From the NCBI GenBank assembly GCA_029931535.1, contig JAQPZY010001297.1, positions 62,001-126,000 on the forward strand: DNA of 64,000 nucleotides, read 5' to 3'. Each line of letters opens with the position of its first letter. Positions within the stretch are counted from its first letter, which is position 1. Below, piece by piece: positions 35,131 to 46,599 of the stretch. Both the position numbers and the translations under genes were made by a program. Below the pieces are notes generated by a model. It ran no database searches. It was not told the origin of the DNA and was given only the letters and a program-made list of their open reading frames with translations. The stretch comes from Margaritifera margaritifera. Taxonomy: Eukaryota > Mollusca > Bivalvia > Unionida > Margaritiferidae.

Positions 35131-36209
35131 TATGAGAAACAACGATTCTTGTCAGCAGTACTAATAGCAGCAGTAAACTAGGACAGATGACGATGAGGAT
35201 GAGGATGTATCTGTATGATATGAAGGACTTGCAGAATGCGTCGTTGTTGTCGTTACGGCTACGGTCCAAATGGCACACCGTTGATGTCTTCTGATTTCTG
35301 GAACCACTGTTTCTAAACTTCTAAGTTAGACTTTCGAATTGAAAATTCCGAATGTCATTATTCGTTAATTATATTGAATAAACTTATTTTTGTTTAATTA
35401 AGAAAGAAATCACAAGTACATTTCCAAACAGACAATAACGTTTGTAAGCCGTGCACGGGAGTGACTCTTAGTCGCCTGCCAGTGTTGTGATGTTGTGATT
35501 ATGTCAAACATTGACTAGTACTAGAGCATGTCACTCGAGGGCTCTACGGGGGCCCTGTATTAAATAGGGTCGAAATATTCGAGGGCTTTACGGGAATTTA
35601 ATATAGGTGCCATCTTGGTTCACATGGTTTGTAACAGTGTAGCAAAACCCTATTACGTTATGGGTTTCAACAGGAGCAATCTGTCGGTTTTGTAACAATG
35701 TTGCAAGTGTTTGGAAGGGAAATCGGAGTTTGTTTACCCTGTAAATGAAAGGCTGTAGCGAAGTCCTGTATTAAATATTGTCGACAGTTTATAGAGACAA
35801 ACGGGAAAGAACGTGAGAAAATTAATGGTCGAAAGTTTATGGGGACAAACGGGAAATTCACATGAGGCTGCCATGTTGAAAGGTAGGTTTTTTAAACAGT
35901 GTATTGAAGTTGTGTATCTTAACAGGGGACCTGAACAATGACGGTCGTCTGTATTGATGACATAAATTCCAACGTCTTCAGGTTTCTTATGTGTTGGGTT
36001 CTTCTTTAGTTGTTGTCTATAACAAGAACAGGATAGGATGTAAAAGATGGGGAATAAAATATAATTGAAATCCCTTCACAATAAAACAAACAACCCTAAC
36101 ACTAACCCTAATTTCTACATAAAGTTAACATCTCTACCCTATTATATAATATCTCGAACCCACTCTACCCTCCATTTTTTAGAAACGAAACCTCATAATC
36201 TTTACATAT

Positions 36210-36530
36210 CAATACCCAATTATCTACTACCCACCAGTTAGTTATCTACTATCCAGAATCCCGTTATATATTATCCACTGACCAATTATCTACTATCAAC
36301 ACGCAATGATCTACTATCCACAAACCAGTTATCTACTATCCACCAACCAAATATCTACTATCAATACAAAGTTATCTACTATTCAGCAGACAGTTACCAA
36401 CTATCCATAAATCAATTATTTACTATTCAGAGCCTAGTTATCTAATATCAACACCCAGCTCCCAGTTACCTAATATCCACAAATCAATTATCTACAATCC
36501 AACAACCAGATATCTACTATAATGTCCCTA
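36210..36530. repeat. Degenerate tandem repeat, about 21-22-bp unit
   Basis: Imperfect units of ACCAGTTATCTACTATCCAC type, at least a dozen copies with substitutions and small indels. Confidence 0.85.
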
Positions 36531-37094
36531 CCCTCACATACTCTCCTATTTTTAAAACAAAACAACCAGCCCATGCACACAGGGTATGATTTTGACAGAA
36601 GGGGTATAAATGGTAAAAATTAACCCCACCCCGTCCCCCCAACCCAGCTACAAACCCTCTTATAAATAAAGTAAAAATCTCTATGCCCATCTATAATATT
36701 CCTAATCGTCCATACCCTCCTAGGATCCCTCTTATAAAGTTAAAATCTCTACCCCCTTCTATAATATCCCCACACTACATATAAGGGCCTTTTAAAAAAA
36801 AAACAATCATCCGTACATATCAACACCCACTCATCTAATGACCCCACACCATTAGCTGTAAAAGAAGCATTATAAAACACAGTTGAATCTCTTATCAATA
36901 AAACCAACGTCATTATTTCCCTTACTACCCTTTAGTCCCTATTATAAAGTAAAAATCTCTACCTCCATCTATAATGTCCCTACCCTCACACACTATACTA
37001 TTTTAAACAAAACTATCATCTCATTCGCGTTTGTTTATTTTCAATTTTTTAGTTGCAAAAATCTGAGTTTATCTGCACTCTAAATATATGTTAC

Positions 37095-37270
37095 AACAGG
37101 GATCTACTATCAAGCAACCAAATATATGCAATCGTACACCCAGGGATCTACTTCCAACAACCAGTTATCTTCTATCCAACAACCAGGGATCTACTATCCA
37201 CCAACCAAGAACCTACTATCCAACAACCAGTGACCTACTATCCACCAACAAAGGATCTACTATCCACCAC
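37095..37270. repeat. Second stretch of the same ATCTACTATCCAC-type units
   Basis: About eight units such as CAACCAGGGATCTACTATCC. The open frames across it in two phases are repeat artefacts. Confidence 0.85.
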
Positions 37271-38069
37271 CCTCTTCTCTATCCCTTCTAAATAAAACTA
37301 GCATCACTAACCCCATACCGCCCTATGATCCCTCTTATAAATATGGTAAAAAACATCTCATCCTTTCTATAAGATCCCTTAGTTACCTCCCTTTATAATA
37401 TACCTACTCTATTTCCTTCAGGATCTCCACTACAACCCTACAAAGTAAACCTTACTCAACAGGCTACAGACAATATAAAGCCATTCTAAATAATAACCTT
37501 TAAAAGAAAAGGATATAAATACAACTAATTACACCCACCCCCTCCCCCTACCCTTTACAAGTCCTCTTATAATTTAAGTTATAAAAAAACAACATCTAGC
37601 CTCTTCTATAATGACCCTTAGTTACCTCCCTTTATAATATTCCTAACTTACCCTGTTCTATTTCAAACAAAACGACAATCCCATTCGCGTCTATTTGTTA
37701 TATTTTGGTTGCAAACAAATGTTAGTTTATCTCGACTACACTCTAAATTATATTATTACGAGCTGCTTGTGTCAAATAGGATTCTTAAATATTAAAGCAA
37801 ATTCTCTCTGTTTGTGTTCCAGATCTTAAATACAGTACAATTCTGTTAGCGTACTGGGAGGCCAAAGTTTCATTCATCAAAATTAATACAAAATTACAAC
37901 TGAACGTCTTCACTAGCTATGGTAGATTGATAAATACACTAACCGATTTTTTTTAACCCCAAGGTCAATATAACTGTGACAGTTGGAAATTTTTTAAAAA
38001 CTAGACACAGAGTGTTTTAGCAAAATATAATTTGCTGAAGTTGTGTGTTTCTGTCTGTCTGTGTGTTTT

Positions 38070-38072
<3 letters not shown>

Positions 38073-38141
<69 letters not shown>
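38073..38141. repeat. (GA)n microsatellite
   Basis: Perfect dinucleotide run of about 69 bp. Confidence 0.97.
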
Positions 38142-38142
<1 letters not shown>

Positions 38143-38235
38143 AAAGCATAGCCTACATTCTGTCAATCAAGGGAGTGTACTTTTGTGCATCGATAAAAAA
38201 GATATCATATATCTTTAGATATTTGATGATGAAGC

Positions 38236-38302
38236 ATTGCATCATGGACCGGTAGCATATGTTGCCATTTATGGTTCTCATTGTTATTGTCATGATCATT
38301 AT
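38236..38302 (+). repeat. Short dispersed repeat, copy 3
   Basis: GCATCATGGACCGGTAGCAT followed by ATGTTGCCATTTATGGTTC; same family as 33853 and 34608. Confidence 0.75.
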
Positions 38303-39057
38303 TATAAAACATCTAATTCGTAGAGCCCTCGAGTGACATGGTCTATTACCTTGATTAATCGCAGTAAATCGATGTTTGCTGTTAATTGTGCAGAATCAGG
38401 TGAACAGAGATCACCGACTGTGAGAAAGAAAAAATCGACCACTCTATCCTAACAAAATTCACGAACCTGATACTTGCGTGTAGACTTTGCAACCTTCTCC
38501 AAATGATGCTGAATTATTGTCCTGATTTTAATATCAACCAGCCTTCAAATTACTTTCAACACTATCACCCCAAGAACTTTTTTTTAAAAAAAAAGAGCTG
38601 TTAAGTGAGTATAAATACAATCCTTCTGTTTTTGCTGACATTTAAATAGGATATCCATTCATTCTACATGTGTTTGTAAGGAAAACGTTAAAGATCTTTT
38701 ACAATGCATATAAAAACGTGTTGGTATTGTGCAAATATTGTTGTCATTTAGCATAATATTGCGTATTGATAAGGTATGATACGGAGAATGAAGTTTGGGC
38801 AAATGAAGATTAGGTAAGAAAAGATCTGTTAGTGAGATAGAAACGTCATTGGAGGAGTGTAACAACAAATAGAGTCACATAGTAATACTTATTAACAAAC
38901 CAAAATGCTTCTACCTGTAATACAGTCTTGGGTCCAATACAAATACAGTAATTTTGTTGGTTACATATTAGGCGTCAACTCGCTCAAACTCTTTGCCAAA
39001 GTTTAAAAATAAATCGATACGTGCTTGTATACAATGCGCAGGTATGTATATCTAATC

Positions 39058-39132
39058 GATATGTACAAGTCAATTCTATATGTACAAGTCAATTCTATAT
39101 GTACAAGTCAATTCTATATGTACAAGTCAATT
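39058..39132. repeat. 19-bp tandem repeat, 4 copies
   Basis: Units of TATGTACAAGTCAATTCTA repeated four times; the last is truncated. The surrounding 38.35-39.74 kb shows no gene. Confidence 0.93.
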
Positions 39133-39889
39133 GATCTTTTGTCAAACGTATTATGAATGTAAGGCAATAATTATTAGGAATGTCGTAAAACTATCGAATC
39201 TGACGTGTATGTCTCGTATCTTGTTTGTCATGTCACGCATGTATTCTTGATCTGATAGAATTGAATTAAACTGTGTTAGGCTCGAGTCCAAAAACTAGAA
39301 ATCTGTATAGTTTGTGATTTTCTAAACAGAAACTGCCACATTGTTCCATATCGAAGCAGTAGATGTAAAAGGGACGTTTTGCACTAACCTGTTGGAAGGG
39401 GGGGGGGGCAGCTGTTTGGGGATGCCTGTGGTGAATTTCGGTTATCCGATTGGAGGGTAACCACTAACGTCTGCATGACATCTATTCGCACGTTACGTTT
39501 TTGCATGCGATTTAGTACTGTATTGCCATGATTGCGTGCATATTCATTTTTATAAACGAATAGCTCTTTGTTAGGTCTTGGTTCAGCTGTAAACTCTTGC
39601 AGACTCAGACCAACATATATATATTTTTTTAATCATAATCGTCGTAATTATCTATCCACCTCGGCAGATCCATTGCTTTTTTTTTTTTCTCTCTGAAAAA
39701 AATCTATATTTAAATGAAACGCTAGGGAAAAATATAGGTTGTCAGGCCGGCCGAGCCTGGCGGCGCGGACTTGTTATTGAAAAACCACATCGTATGCTGG
39801 AGGTTCGCTGGGAATATGCCATGATTCAACTGGCTGTAGTTCCAACGGTTCTGTCATTTTTATTGTTCCAACAGACAACACACAGCTTA

Positions 39890-40365
39890 TTAAGAGTTCC
39901 CTGCGCGATTTTGTATGATCTCCTCGTGGGCTTGGACTGTTCCGCGACCTATGGGTTTTGCCACTTCGTCCATAAAAACTGAAGTGTATGCCTTGTCCGA
40001 TGCAGCCCGTATTTCATTTTTCATGGCTATGTATTTGTCGAGTTCATCGAGGATAAGATAGAACCCTACTTCGGAAATGGCGTTGTCGCGTAGCTCCATG
40101 TGGTCTGCGATTGTACTGAGCTTTGACCCAGATTTCATCGCGCATTTTAGCTTCTATGGATAGTAGCCGGCTAGCAAAAAAGCACAGCTGTCGAAAGTAA
40201 GCCCCAGCTTATTGCTGTTATTACCAAGGATAGAACTAGAGAGGCCGCAACGATTGTTGACCATAGACCAACCCAAGGCACTCCAGTGCCCATGGACACA
40301 GTCGCCAGAGTGGCGTGAACTTTATCCACCTCGTTTATTACGCGCTTGTGCTTATATAGCGACAT
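39890..40365 (-). pseudogene. Virus-like membrane protein with helical C-terminus (locus A)
   Basis: Starts at the ATG overlapping the upstream stop (TAATG at 40363-40367). The first frame (40365-40171) encodes a basic N-terminus followed by a long hydrophobic stretch, LWSTIVAASLVLSLVITAIS, probably one membrane helix or hairpin. After a frameshift, 40138-39890 encodes a charged helical segment with LDELDKYIAMKNEIRAASDK. That these form one gene is an inference from spacing and strand. The function is unknown; small membrane proteins are common in this virus group. Confidence 0.45.
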
Positions 40366-40870
40366 TATGATTCCTCTATAAGCAGCGTGATGTGAAAGTT
40401 GAATTGATCTGGAGGGGGTGGGGAGTTAGCTTCCCTGCGGAGACGCTCTCCTAGCATGTCCCCGTGGTTTACTGGCAAGACGGCGATGATGTCAAAGAAA
40501 ACGTCAGTTTTCTTAATATCTTTAGATCCAGAAATGATACGGTCTTCAACACACCCGCTAAAACGATCGCCCAGAGTTACAAATAGCACACATTCTGGTT
40601 GCAGTTTGAGTGATTGTTTTTCTGGCCGATTACTGTGAAGCGGCAGAGCGCTTCTTTTCCAATTATAACTGCTTGTTGGGGCTTTTATCTACCGGTGGGA
40701 CGAGTGATAGAGGGTCCTAATACTCTGAAGGAAAGGTTATCGCCGAGGGTGTTTCGCCTAATACCGCGTTGTCATTGTAGTAGCAATGGCGACGTGAACC
40801 CCCGAGTGCATTATTTTTTGCTGTTGTTCCGACAAAGAAATTGAAATTAACCCTAGCTGCTCACTGTTGG
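40365..40870 (-). pseudogene. Unassigned virus-like gene, C-terminal part readable (locus A)
   Basis: The open part at 40589-40365 encodes 74 residues including DRIISGSKDIKKTDVFFDII and ends FHITLLIEES at a TAA overlapping the next ATG. Upstream (to about 40870) the frame is broken. Its position between the fibre-like genes and the membrane protein, and its beta-rich C-terminus, would fit a minor capsid or attachment protein. No diagnostic motif supports that. Confidence 0.35.
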
Positions 40871-40945
40871 CTTAGAATTCTCTGGGTAACCACAGTGATC
40901 GATGTTCATCTGCTTTGCATCCTCGTTCCACCCCAATCTGAACCG

Positions 40946-42055
40946 CTACGTGTCAACCCCAAGAAGGCGTTTATATTCTCGCACCAGTAGTTTGTATTCA
41001 TTGTCGATGTCATGAACTTTTTGTGCGAGGATTGGCAGGAGGGACCAATAATTTGTGTTCTGATCTATGTCTGGTCGCTCCCCATTACTTAATTTGTGTT
41101 GCCTAAAGCTAAGTATAGCGCGAGTTCTAATTGCGAATGCCAAAGATGGTAAGAGTGTCTGAGAATCCGGACTCTTGTGCTTTGATATTGAGACCGTCAC
41201 AATGGATAATGTCTCCAGCGGGATACAAAGACGCATAGCTCGATGTAAACTTTTCCTGTGAGATGTTTGTCAGAACGACAGGCTGATAACTATTGTCAAT
41301 ATGTGCAAGTACGACTCCGTTTACATAGATTGAAAGCGTTGCCCATGTTCTGACACTACAATTTCCAAGGAGATTATTAAAGGAAAATCCGGCGCCCTGG
41401 ACGGAGATAGTGTCGTGTTGTTGCTGAGAGTTAAACCACTAACGTTATGAAAGTTTTGTGTTGAATCCCAGTGATAGTAACCAGACGTATGTATTGCTAT
41501 ACTCTCGCTGACCGACCATATATTGTCGGCCGTTAAGTACATGATCGCAGGAAAACAACGTTTCCAAAAATAGGATGTTATTACGCACGGCACGGTCGCA
41601 GCATCGTCTGGCAGGTCAGGTACTCTGTTAGTGACGACTTTGTTTCGTAGCAACATCCTGAGAGTCGACAGGATCACGTACCTATATGATTACGTTGTTA
41701 TTCATCACCAGCGCAATGCTTATTGTAGCGCAGGTCTTTGAGACCCAACATCGTCAATATACTTTTTGATATTTTTGATAGATATACGTCCATCGCTTAG
41801 TGTACCATTGTCGCTGACAACTGCAAAGTGCTTGGCTACAACGTCGACTGGTTTAATACGGAGCGCAGATACATCCACGCTCGAGTTTTTAAGGTCCCCC
41901 ATGGCACCAGAAAACACCACAAGGTCATTTGCGTCTGCAATAATAGCTCGACTGGGAAAGGCCGCGAGTTCTGCTTTCGTTGCGCATTCGAAGCGATCAC
42001 CATGTTGGATTCCGACTCCTGAGATAACAGAGCGTCCATAGATGTCTACAAGCAT
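40946..42055 (-). pseudogene. Fibre-like structural protein 2 (locus A)
   Basis: Starts at ATG 42055, preceded by the leader TTGGTGTAAACACAAACC, which is closely similar to the leader of fibre-like gene 1. The intact first 111 codons contain ATKAELAAFPSRAIIADAND and FAVVSDNGTLSDGRISIKN. The GTLSDG-type turn is common in trimeric fibre/tail proteins. The frame then breaks; later pieces include YYHWDSTQN (about 41470) and GDIIHCDGLNIKAQESGFSD (about 41190). A C-terminal helix, VHDIDNEYKLLVREYKRLLG, ends at 40946. The middle and late pieces have counterparts in fragment C (60.93-61.45 kb). The role is inferred: virion spike or fibre. Confidence 0.5.
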
Positions 42056-42152
42056 GGTTTGTGTTTACACCAATTTAAAGGGTCTGTCTCCAATTAACAA
42101 TGGCGCTTTTCGTCAGTGTAAGCGCGGGCAAATCAGAAGTGAGTGTTTATGA

Positions 42153-43192
42153 TTAGACAATATCGTCTATTGTGTAGAGCTGCCAGTATGAAAGGCCAGG
42201 ATTAGTCTTTTCAGAACCCACAATAAATAAGCGGCCAAAGTGGTAGGCCACAGTAGGTAAAGTGTCAATAATACACGTACAGGCCAATAATGGGCTAATC
42301 GGAACATTTGACTCATACTGATCTGTCCACAGTTTATCATCCAGTTTTTCGTATTCAGCCGGATTTCCTTAAAGTCGAAAATGTGTGATGCGTTTTGAAA
42401 TGTCGAGCTGTCCTGTCACGTCGAATTTACGAGGTTTTATTTTGCTGAAAAAAATCACTTGTATCCAATCTTCACTTTTCGAGCGACCATTCTTAAGTTT
42501 CTGGATGAATGACATGAAATCCTGGGTATATGGCGTCGTACTCAGAACTTGCTTTAACTATGAAGCCGTTATCGCTATCATTGGAGAGATGTGTTTGGAC
42601 AAATCCTATGTTGTTTTTGACCATACGGCTATTTGCGTATGCTTTCTTAGTCGCGTTTTGGAACTCGGTGCGGTCTTCCACGGACACGATTTTGTTAAAG
42701 CTTATGTTCAAGATGCCTGTCATGTGGTCGCCGGTCTTGAGAACCCTGAGTGCGTCGTGGCTGTCGATATATCTGTTCGAAGTGGCATTTCGTGGCTGAG
42801 TATCATCAGTCAGGTTAAGAACATAGCCCGGGCAATACTAGCGACTTAAGACCGGCCAATAGGCACAGCACCATCGCTCAATGTACCATGGGCGGCAAAG
42901 ACAGAAATGTTGCCGGTTGCTACATTGGCTGGTTTGGTGAGACGCGTAGAGATGTCTACGACCGAGTGTTTAAGGATAACACTACCAGGTCATTAGAGTC
43001 TGCGTTAATAGAGCGGTTGCTAAAAGCCGCAAGGTGAGGTGTGGTCGAGAAGTTGATGAGATCAAGCGCGCTTATTTTTTCAGCCAAAACGGCAGTAGCA
43101 CGGGAGATGCCAGCGCTTGAAATACTGGAGCATTGTTCGTGTTTACACCATAAAAAAAAAATAAAAAAAAAGAAAGACAGGTATGTCTCCAA
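42153..43192 (-). pseudogene. Fibre-like structural protein 1 (locus A)
   Basis: The leader TGGTGTAAACACGAACA precedes an ATG at 43133, but the first codons are out of frame with the body, and A-runs disrupt the leader. The body reads PHLAAFSNRSINADSNDLVV and NVATGNISVFAAHGTLSDGA. After a frame change comes DDTQPRNATSNRYIDS, then HMTGILNISFNKIVSVEDRT with NATKKAYANS. These two segments resemble the NxxNKIxxVxDPT...ATKxYVDS repeats known from phage-type tail fibres. A readable C-terminus ends LSYWQLYTIDDIV at the stop 42155-42153. It parallels gene 2 in order and N-terminal motif, so the two are probably duplicates. Confidence 0.52.
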
Positions 43193-43221
43193 TTATCGTC
43201 AGTTGATAGATAACACCACAT

Positions 43222-43667
43222 TCATCGATGGTTCGGAGTTGGATTGCGCTCAAGCGCCTTGTACTCCGTGATGGACAGGGGGACTACAAGTCGGCCCGTC
43301 TGTCTTTTTTTAAATCGGGAGTGTAGAGTAGGCCAGCGACAGACTTCGCCCTTCTTTCCTTCTTTTAGACCACTGCTGCCCTTGGTGGTGACGTCAACGA
43401 CTCCCTTGAGAGCAAGACCACCAGCTGTGTCAACCACGCCGCGCGCTGCTGCCATGGCGTTGGCTACCAGAGCCGGAATAGAAAGGGCGGGCAGGATGTC
43501 TTGGTTTTGAGGTGCTTTGTCTGGCCGGTCGATAGCATGATTGGGACAAGCCTATAAATGTTGTCTGAGAATAGCAGGAGGGAGACTCCGTTGCCTGCCT
43601 TTATGGAGTCGGCAACCTTTCCCAGCTGGCCTTTGGAGAGGGACACTAGTTGTTTTTCGTACGGCAT
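43222..43667 (-). pseudogene. pX-like small virion/core protein (locus A)
   Basis: Starts MPYEKQLVSLSKGQLGKVAD at 43667. A SKGQL-type repeat and IKAGNGVSL are followed by SDNIYRLVPIMLSTGQ. After a frameshift near 43510 there is an Ala/Gly-rich hydrophobic segment, AMAAARGVVDTAGGLALKGV, then a basic C-terminus. Short basic proteins with this N-terminal repeat plus a hydrophobic Ala/Gly core sit next to the capsid gene in adintovirus/Polinton-type genomes. The related piece in locus B lies at 55.69-56.08 kb, also directly after the capsid C-terminus. Confidence 0.5.
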
Positions 43668-43787
43668 TGTGTTGTCGTTTCGACTGTTCTAGTACAAAGT
43701 ACCGCAAACGTATGTAGGGTTCGGCTGTGTCGTTTCAATGGAGTTTTCTGTGCTGGCGTCGATGACCTTCATTCACCCGCCGGCGCC

Positions 43788-44993
43788 CTAGAGTAGCAGC
43801 GCTGTATAATTGGTAACTGCGCTCTTTGCGACGCGGGCTTTAAAGTACATGTCCACAATAGACTGTTTGACCAAGTAGAGGTGTTCCAGGTTGAAGTGGC
43901 AGATTGGGTCGAGGCCGGTGAAGTCTTAGTGGCTAATCTGGAGTCCCGAGTTCACGTTTTTGGTCACGTCCCAAGTAGATCAGGATTTGGCGGTAAGCGT
44001 ATGTCATGTTGTTGTTTTCGTGGTCTTAAAGGATTTTTCGGCCGGCTTCTGGTGGCCGTTAAGACACTGGTTTATCTCAGAGACTGAGCTTATCAAATAC
44101 CATCGGGTTGCGCTCTTAATCATTTAGCAGTGTCAGGTTCTGGAAGGCAGCAAATATGTGCCTGGGTGCGGTGATATCCTGCTGGGCTCTGGTTTGCCAG
44201 TAAAACTGGCCGTTGACTTCTCTTTGCGGGGCGTCAGGGTCGCGGCCTGAAAGGCGAGGGTGCTCATGCCCCCATGCATTAGGTTAAGCAGGTTGGTTTT
44301 CGCCACCAGCGACGGCGCTACAGCTGATATCCAAAGGGCGTGCTTTGGGAGCGTAACCTTGCCTTCAACCGCGGCATCGCTACGGAAAATGGCGTCATCT
44401 TCGGTATTTATAAGCTTCAGCGCGATGGTGTGCTTTGAGACATTGCGCGTAAGATGTGGGTTAGCGGTATGGCACAGGAAAAGTAACCGTGCGCGTCCAT
44501 CTGAGCCTTTCGCAACGTGAAGTCTAGATTGAAATTGGGTGGTTGCTTCTCACTATATTCCCGCGGCATTTGTGACCTCTATCAAAGTAAAGTGGCCATC
44601 GTTGACGTGGTCTGCTATGTCCTTTGTAAACATCAAAGATGGACCGGCGCTGCGGGCGTAGTCATCGCTACAGCAAGCAAGGCCGAGGGTTGCAACATCG
44701 ACGTTATCCAGACAGGACTCAACTTCTTTTTTATCGATGAGATAGCGGGCACTTCCGAACCGAGCCATTACAGCGTTGTAGGCAAATGCCACCTTGTCCG
44801 CTGCGGCGTAATCTATCCCGTCTGCCTTTGTGAGTTTGCCGACAAACTCGAACAAGTCTTTGGAGGGTAGAAAGTAGCGCGATATGCCCTGCACATGTAC
44901 CTCCACACGACCTTTTTGATTGGACTCGCGGGCTTCGTACGAGTGGTACTGCAGGTAGCGGATGCTGCGGTCACGGAGCACATGGACCCCCAT
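43788..44993 (-). pseudogene. Major-capsid-like (hexon/double-jelly-roll-type) protein, broken (locus A)
   Basis: The intact N-terminus at 44993-44553 (146 codons) includes LRDRSIRYLQYHSYEARESN, RYFLPSKDLFEFVGKLTKAD and VAFAYNAVMARFGSARYLID. These resemble the start of hexon-like capsid proteins of this virus group. Frameshifts follow. Downstream pieces include HIFAAFQNL (about 44150) and AYRQILIYLGRDQK (about 44000). The C-terminus near 43900-43788 reads FNLEHLYLVKQS before ending YTALLL. The last part matches locus B (FSLEHLDLVKQS at 55.6 kb). At about 400 codons it is shorter than usual for such capsids, suggesting internal deletion. Confidence 0.5.
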
Positions 44994-45211
44994 ACCCTAA
45001 CAATAACCATAAGATTTGGAAAAAATGCCATTGCAAAGGATATGTTGCCTTACGATCATCTTCTAATATGTCTGTAAAACTGGTCACATTGAATGAAAAT
45101 AGATATAGTGTAGTGTCACTGAAATGTGAGATAAGTTTATTTTGACTATATTCTCCATGATAGAACAAACATTTTCTTTCTCCTAAGCCTTTTGTTACAG
45201 TCCATCATCAC

Positions 45212-45674
45212 GGTATCGGACCACTAATTATTTTACAGCCAGGGAACCAGTCTACTGGTGGGGTAAAAAAAATAAAGTACTAAATCTTTTGAGATGCGCC
45301 CATTGGGTAATAATGGGTTCAATTTTGTCCCATTATTAATTTCACAAAGTTCAATCTATGTACTATAGCTGACAAAAAATATTTTCTTTCATTTTAATAT
45401 CGTGTATTTAATTTCCTACTGACAAAATAGCATATGTACTCTTGGTGCGAGGCTATGTTATTAGGTGCAGACCAGCGATCCCCCCTCCCCCCGTATAGCA
45501 TCACGAGATTCGAAAACATGCTGCGGAGCACCTGTTTTTTAAGGCTGAAAAAATTTCTCTAACTTTAATGAATGGATCCATGTGTGGTTTGCATGCCAAG
45601 CTAGTGAAGAATTTTTTTTTTTTGTAATATATTAACATTAAGTTCTATGGGAAATGAATTAGTGGTCCGATCCC
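45212..45674. mobile_element. MITE of 463 bp with TIRs and TCAC target duplication
   Basis: The left terminus GGTATCGGACCACTAATTAT and the right terminus, read inverted as GGGATCGGACCACTAATTCA, form TIRs of about 22 bp. TCAC flanks both sides directly (45208-45211 and 45675-45678). The interior is non-coding with short C- and T-runs. Confidence 0.75.
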
Positions 45675-45689
45675 TCACATATTACTCTA

Positions 45690-46572
45690 TAAATTACAGT
45701 ATTATGGCATTAACGGAGAAATTCTTTAGTGGCTAAGTATGCTCCTTAGCAAATGACATATGCAAATTGTGGCTGATGGTGAGCAATCCGAATCAGTGAC
45801 CGTTGATTCCGGTGTAGCACAGTGCACTGTGCTTCGTCCCATATTTGTGTGCTACATAAATGACCTTCTCCTTACAGTTAAATTACAAGTTCGTCTCCTT
45901 ACGTATTGAAAATCCGAGCTCAAACTTGTATGTGGTTCAGTGCCAAACAAATGCTATCTAAGGATATGCAGTGGAGTTCACACATTGCCAAAATCACCCC
46001 AAAAACAATTGATCCGTAGCGTCTTGAAAAGAAATGTTAAACACTGCCCTCAAAATTGCCGTTAATCGACATCCTTGGCATTAATCTGTCAACATTATAA
46101 TATGGGTCGATTTGTTTTACCGAAACTATTCCTGCGATATAGACCGACATATAAAGATTCAGCGTCAAGCTGTTAAATTCGTCATTTGTGATTATAAATC
46201 CAGAGCTGTGAGCCGTGTAACAGGGATGTTAGAGAACCCATAACTGCCTCCTAACAAAGTAAATGCTGCATAAACAGACTTGTTGTCTTCTACAACGTGG
46301 TTGGAGATTTGCTTCCGGCTATAGATTTTCTAAAAACCTTGACTACATAACGTATTATTAGGACAAAGCAGTTCAGAGATTTCGAAAGTAGAAATATTAT
46401 AGTAAAAAGAGCAATTTGCAATGTCAGAACATTCTATGCAGAACAATGTAACACTGATCAATGTCAAAACTCTTTCTTTGTGAGAACCACTATAGACTTA
46501 AATAACCTTGATGAGAACATCGTGCGTGGAGAAACAGTGGAATACTTCAAGTACAAAATATCTTACTTCTAA
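45690..46572 (+). pseudogene. LINE fragment: RT palm to C-terminus, heavily decayed
   Basis: Broken frames read as the second half of a non-LTR reverse transcriptase ORF. Near 45800 there is VTVDSGVAQCTVLRPIFVCY followed by INDLLLTV, the degenerate VPQGTVLGPLLF motif. Near 46150 IQRQAVKFVI is the thumb-type segment. Near 46460 NSFFVRTTIDLNNLDENIV ends the ORF tail. Many stops and frame changes; no ORF remains. Confidence 0.6.
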
Positions 46573-46599
46573 CATTATTTACTGAAATTGAGATATTAA

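Larger units (their letters stand above)
35524..38345. mobile_element. 2.8-kb repeat-rich block bounded by inverted repeats
   Basis: GCATGTCACTCGAGGGCTCT at the left edge is inverted at the right edge as AGAGCCCTCGAGTGACATGG, about 25 bp with one or two mismatches. The block is non-coding and built of internal repeats. It has diverged CCTGTATTAAATA-type modules at 35.55 and 35.77 kb, two stretches of ATCTACTATCCAC-type tandem units, and two similar modules around CATTCGCGTYTRTTTRTTAT (37.02 and 37.68 kb). A large non-autonomous DNA element is the simplest reading; chance juxtaposition of two small repeats is possible. Confidence 0.5.
39745..44995 (-). mobile_element. Locus A: decayed virus-like element (Polinton/adintovirus-like), structural-gene side
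   Basis: A 5.25-kb block visibly richer in G+C than its surroundings, with adjacent minus-strand reading frames of viral type. In transcription order they are major-capsid-like, pX-like, two fibre-like genes, an unassigned gene and a membrane protein. Genes are compact, including a TAATG stop-start overlap. All larger frames carry frameshifts or stops. No polymerase, integrase or protease was found in this copy, and no terminal inverted repeat could be recognised. Family-level assignment rests on linkage with locus B, which contains a protein-primed-type DNA polymerase and an adenain-like protease next to the same capsid and pX-like genes. Confidence 0.65.

Noticed and set aside
36210..37270. 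CRISPR-like array
   Set aside because: Units are contiguous and degenerate with no unique spacers, and the DNA is eukaryotic.
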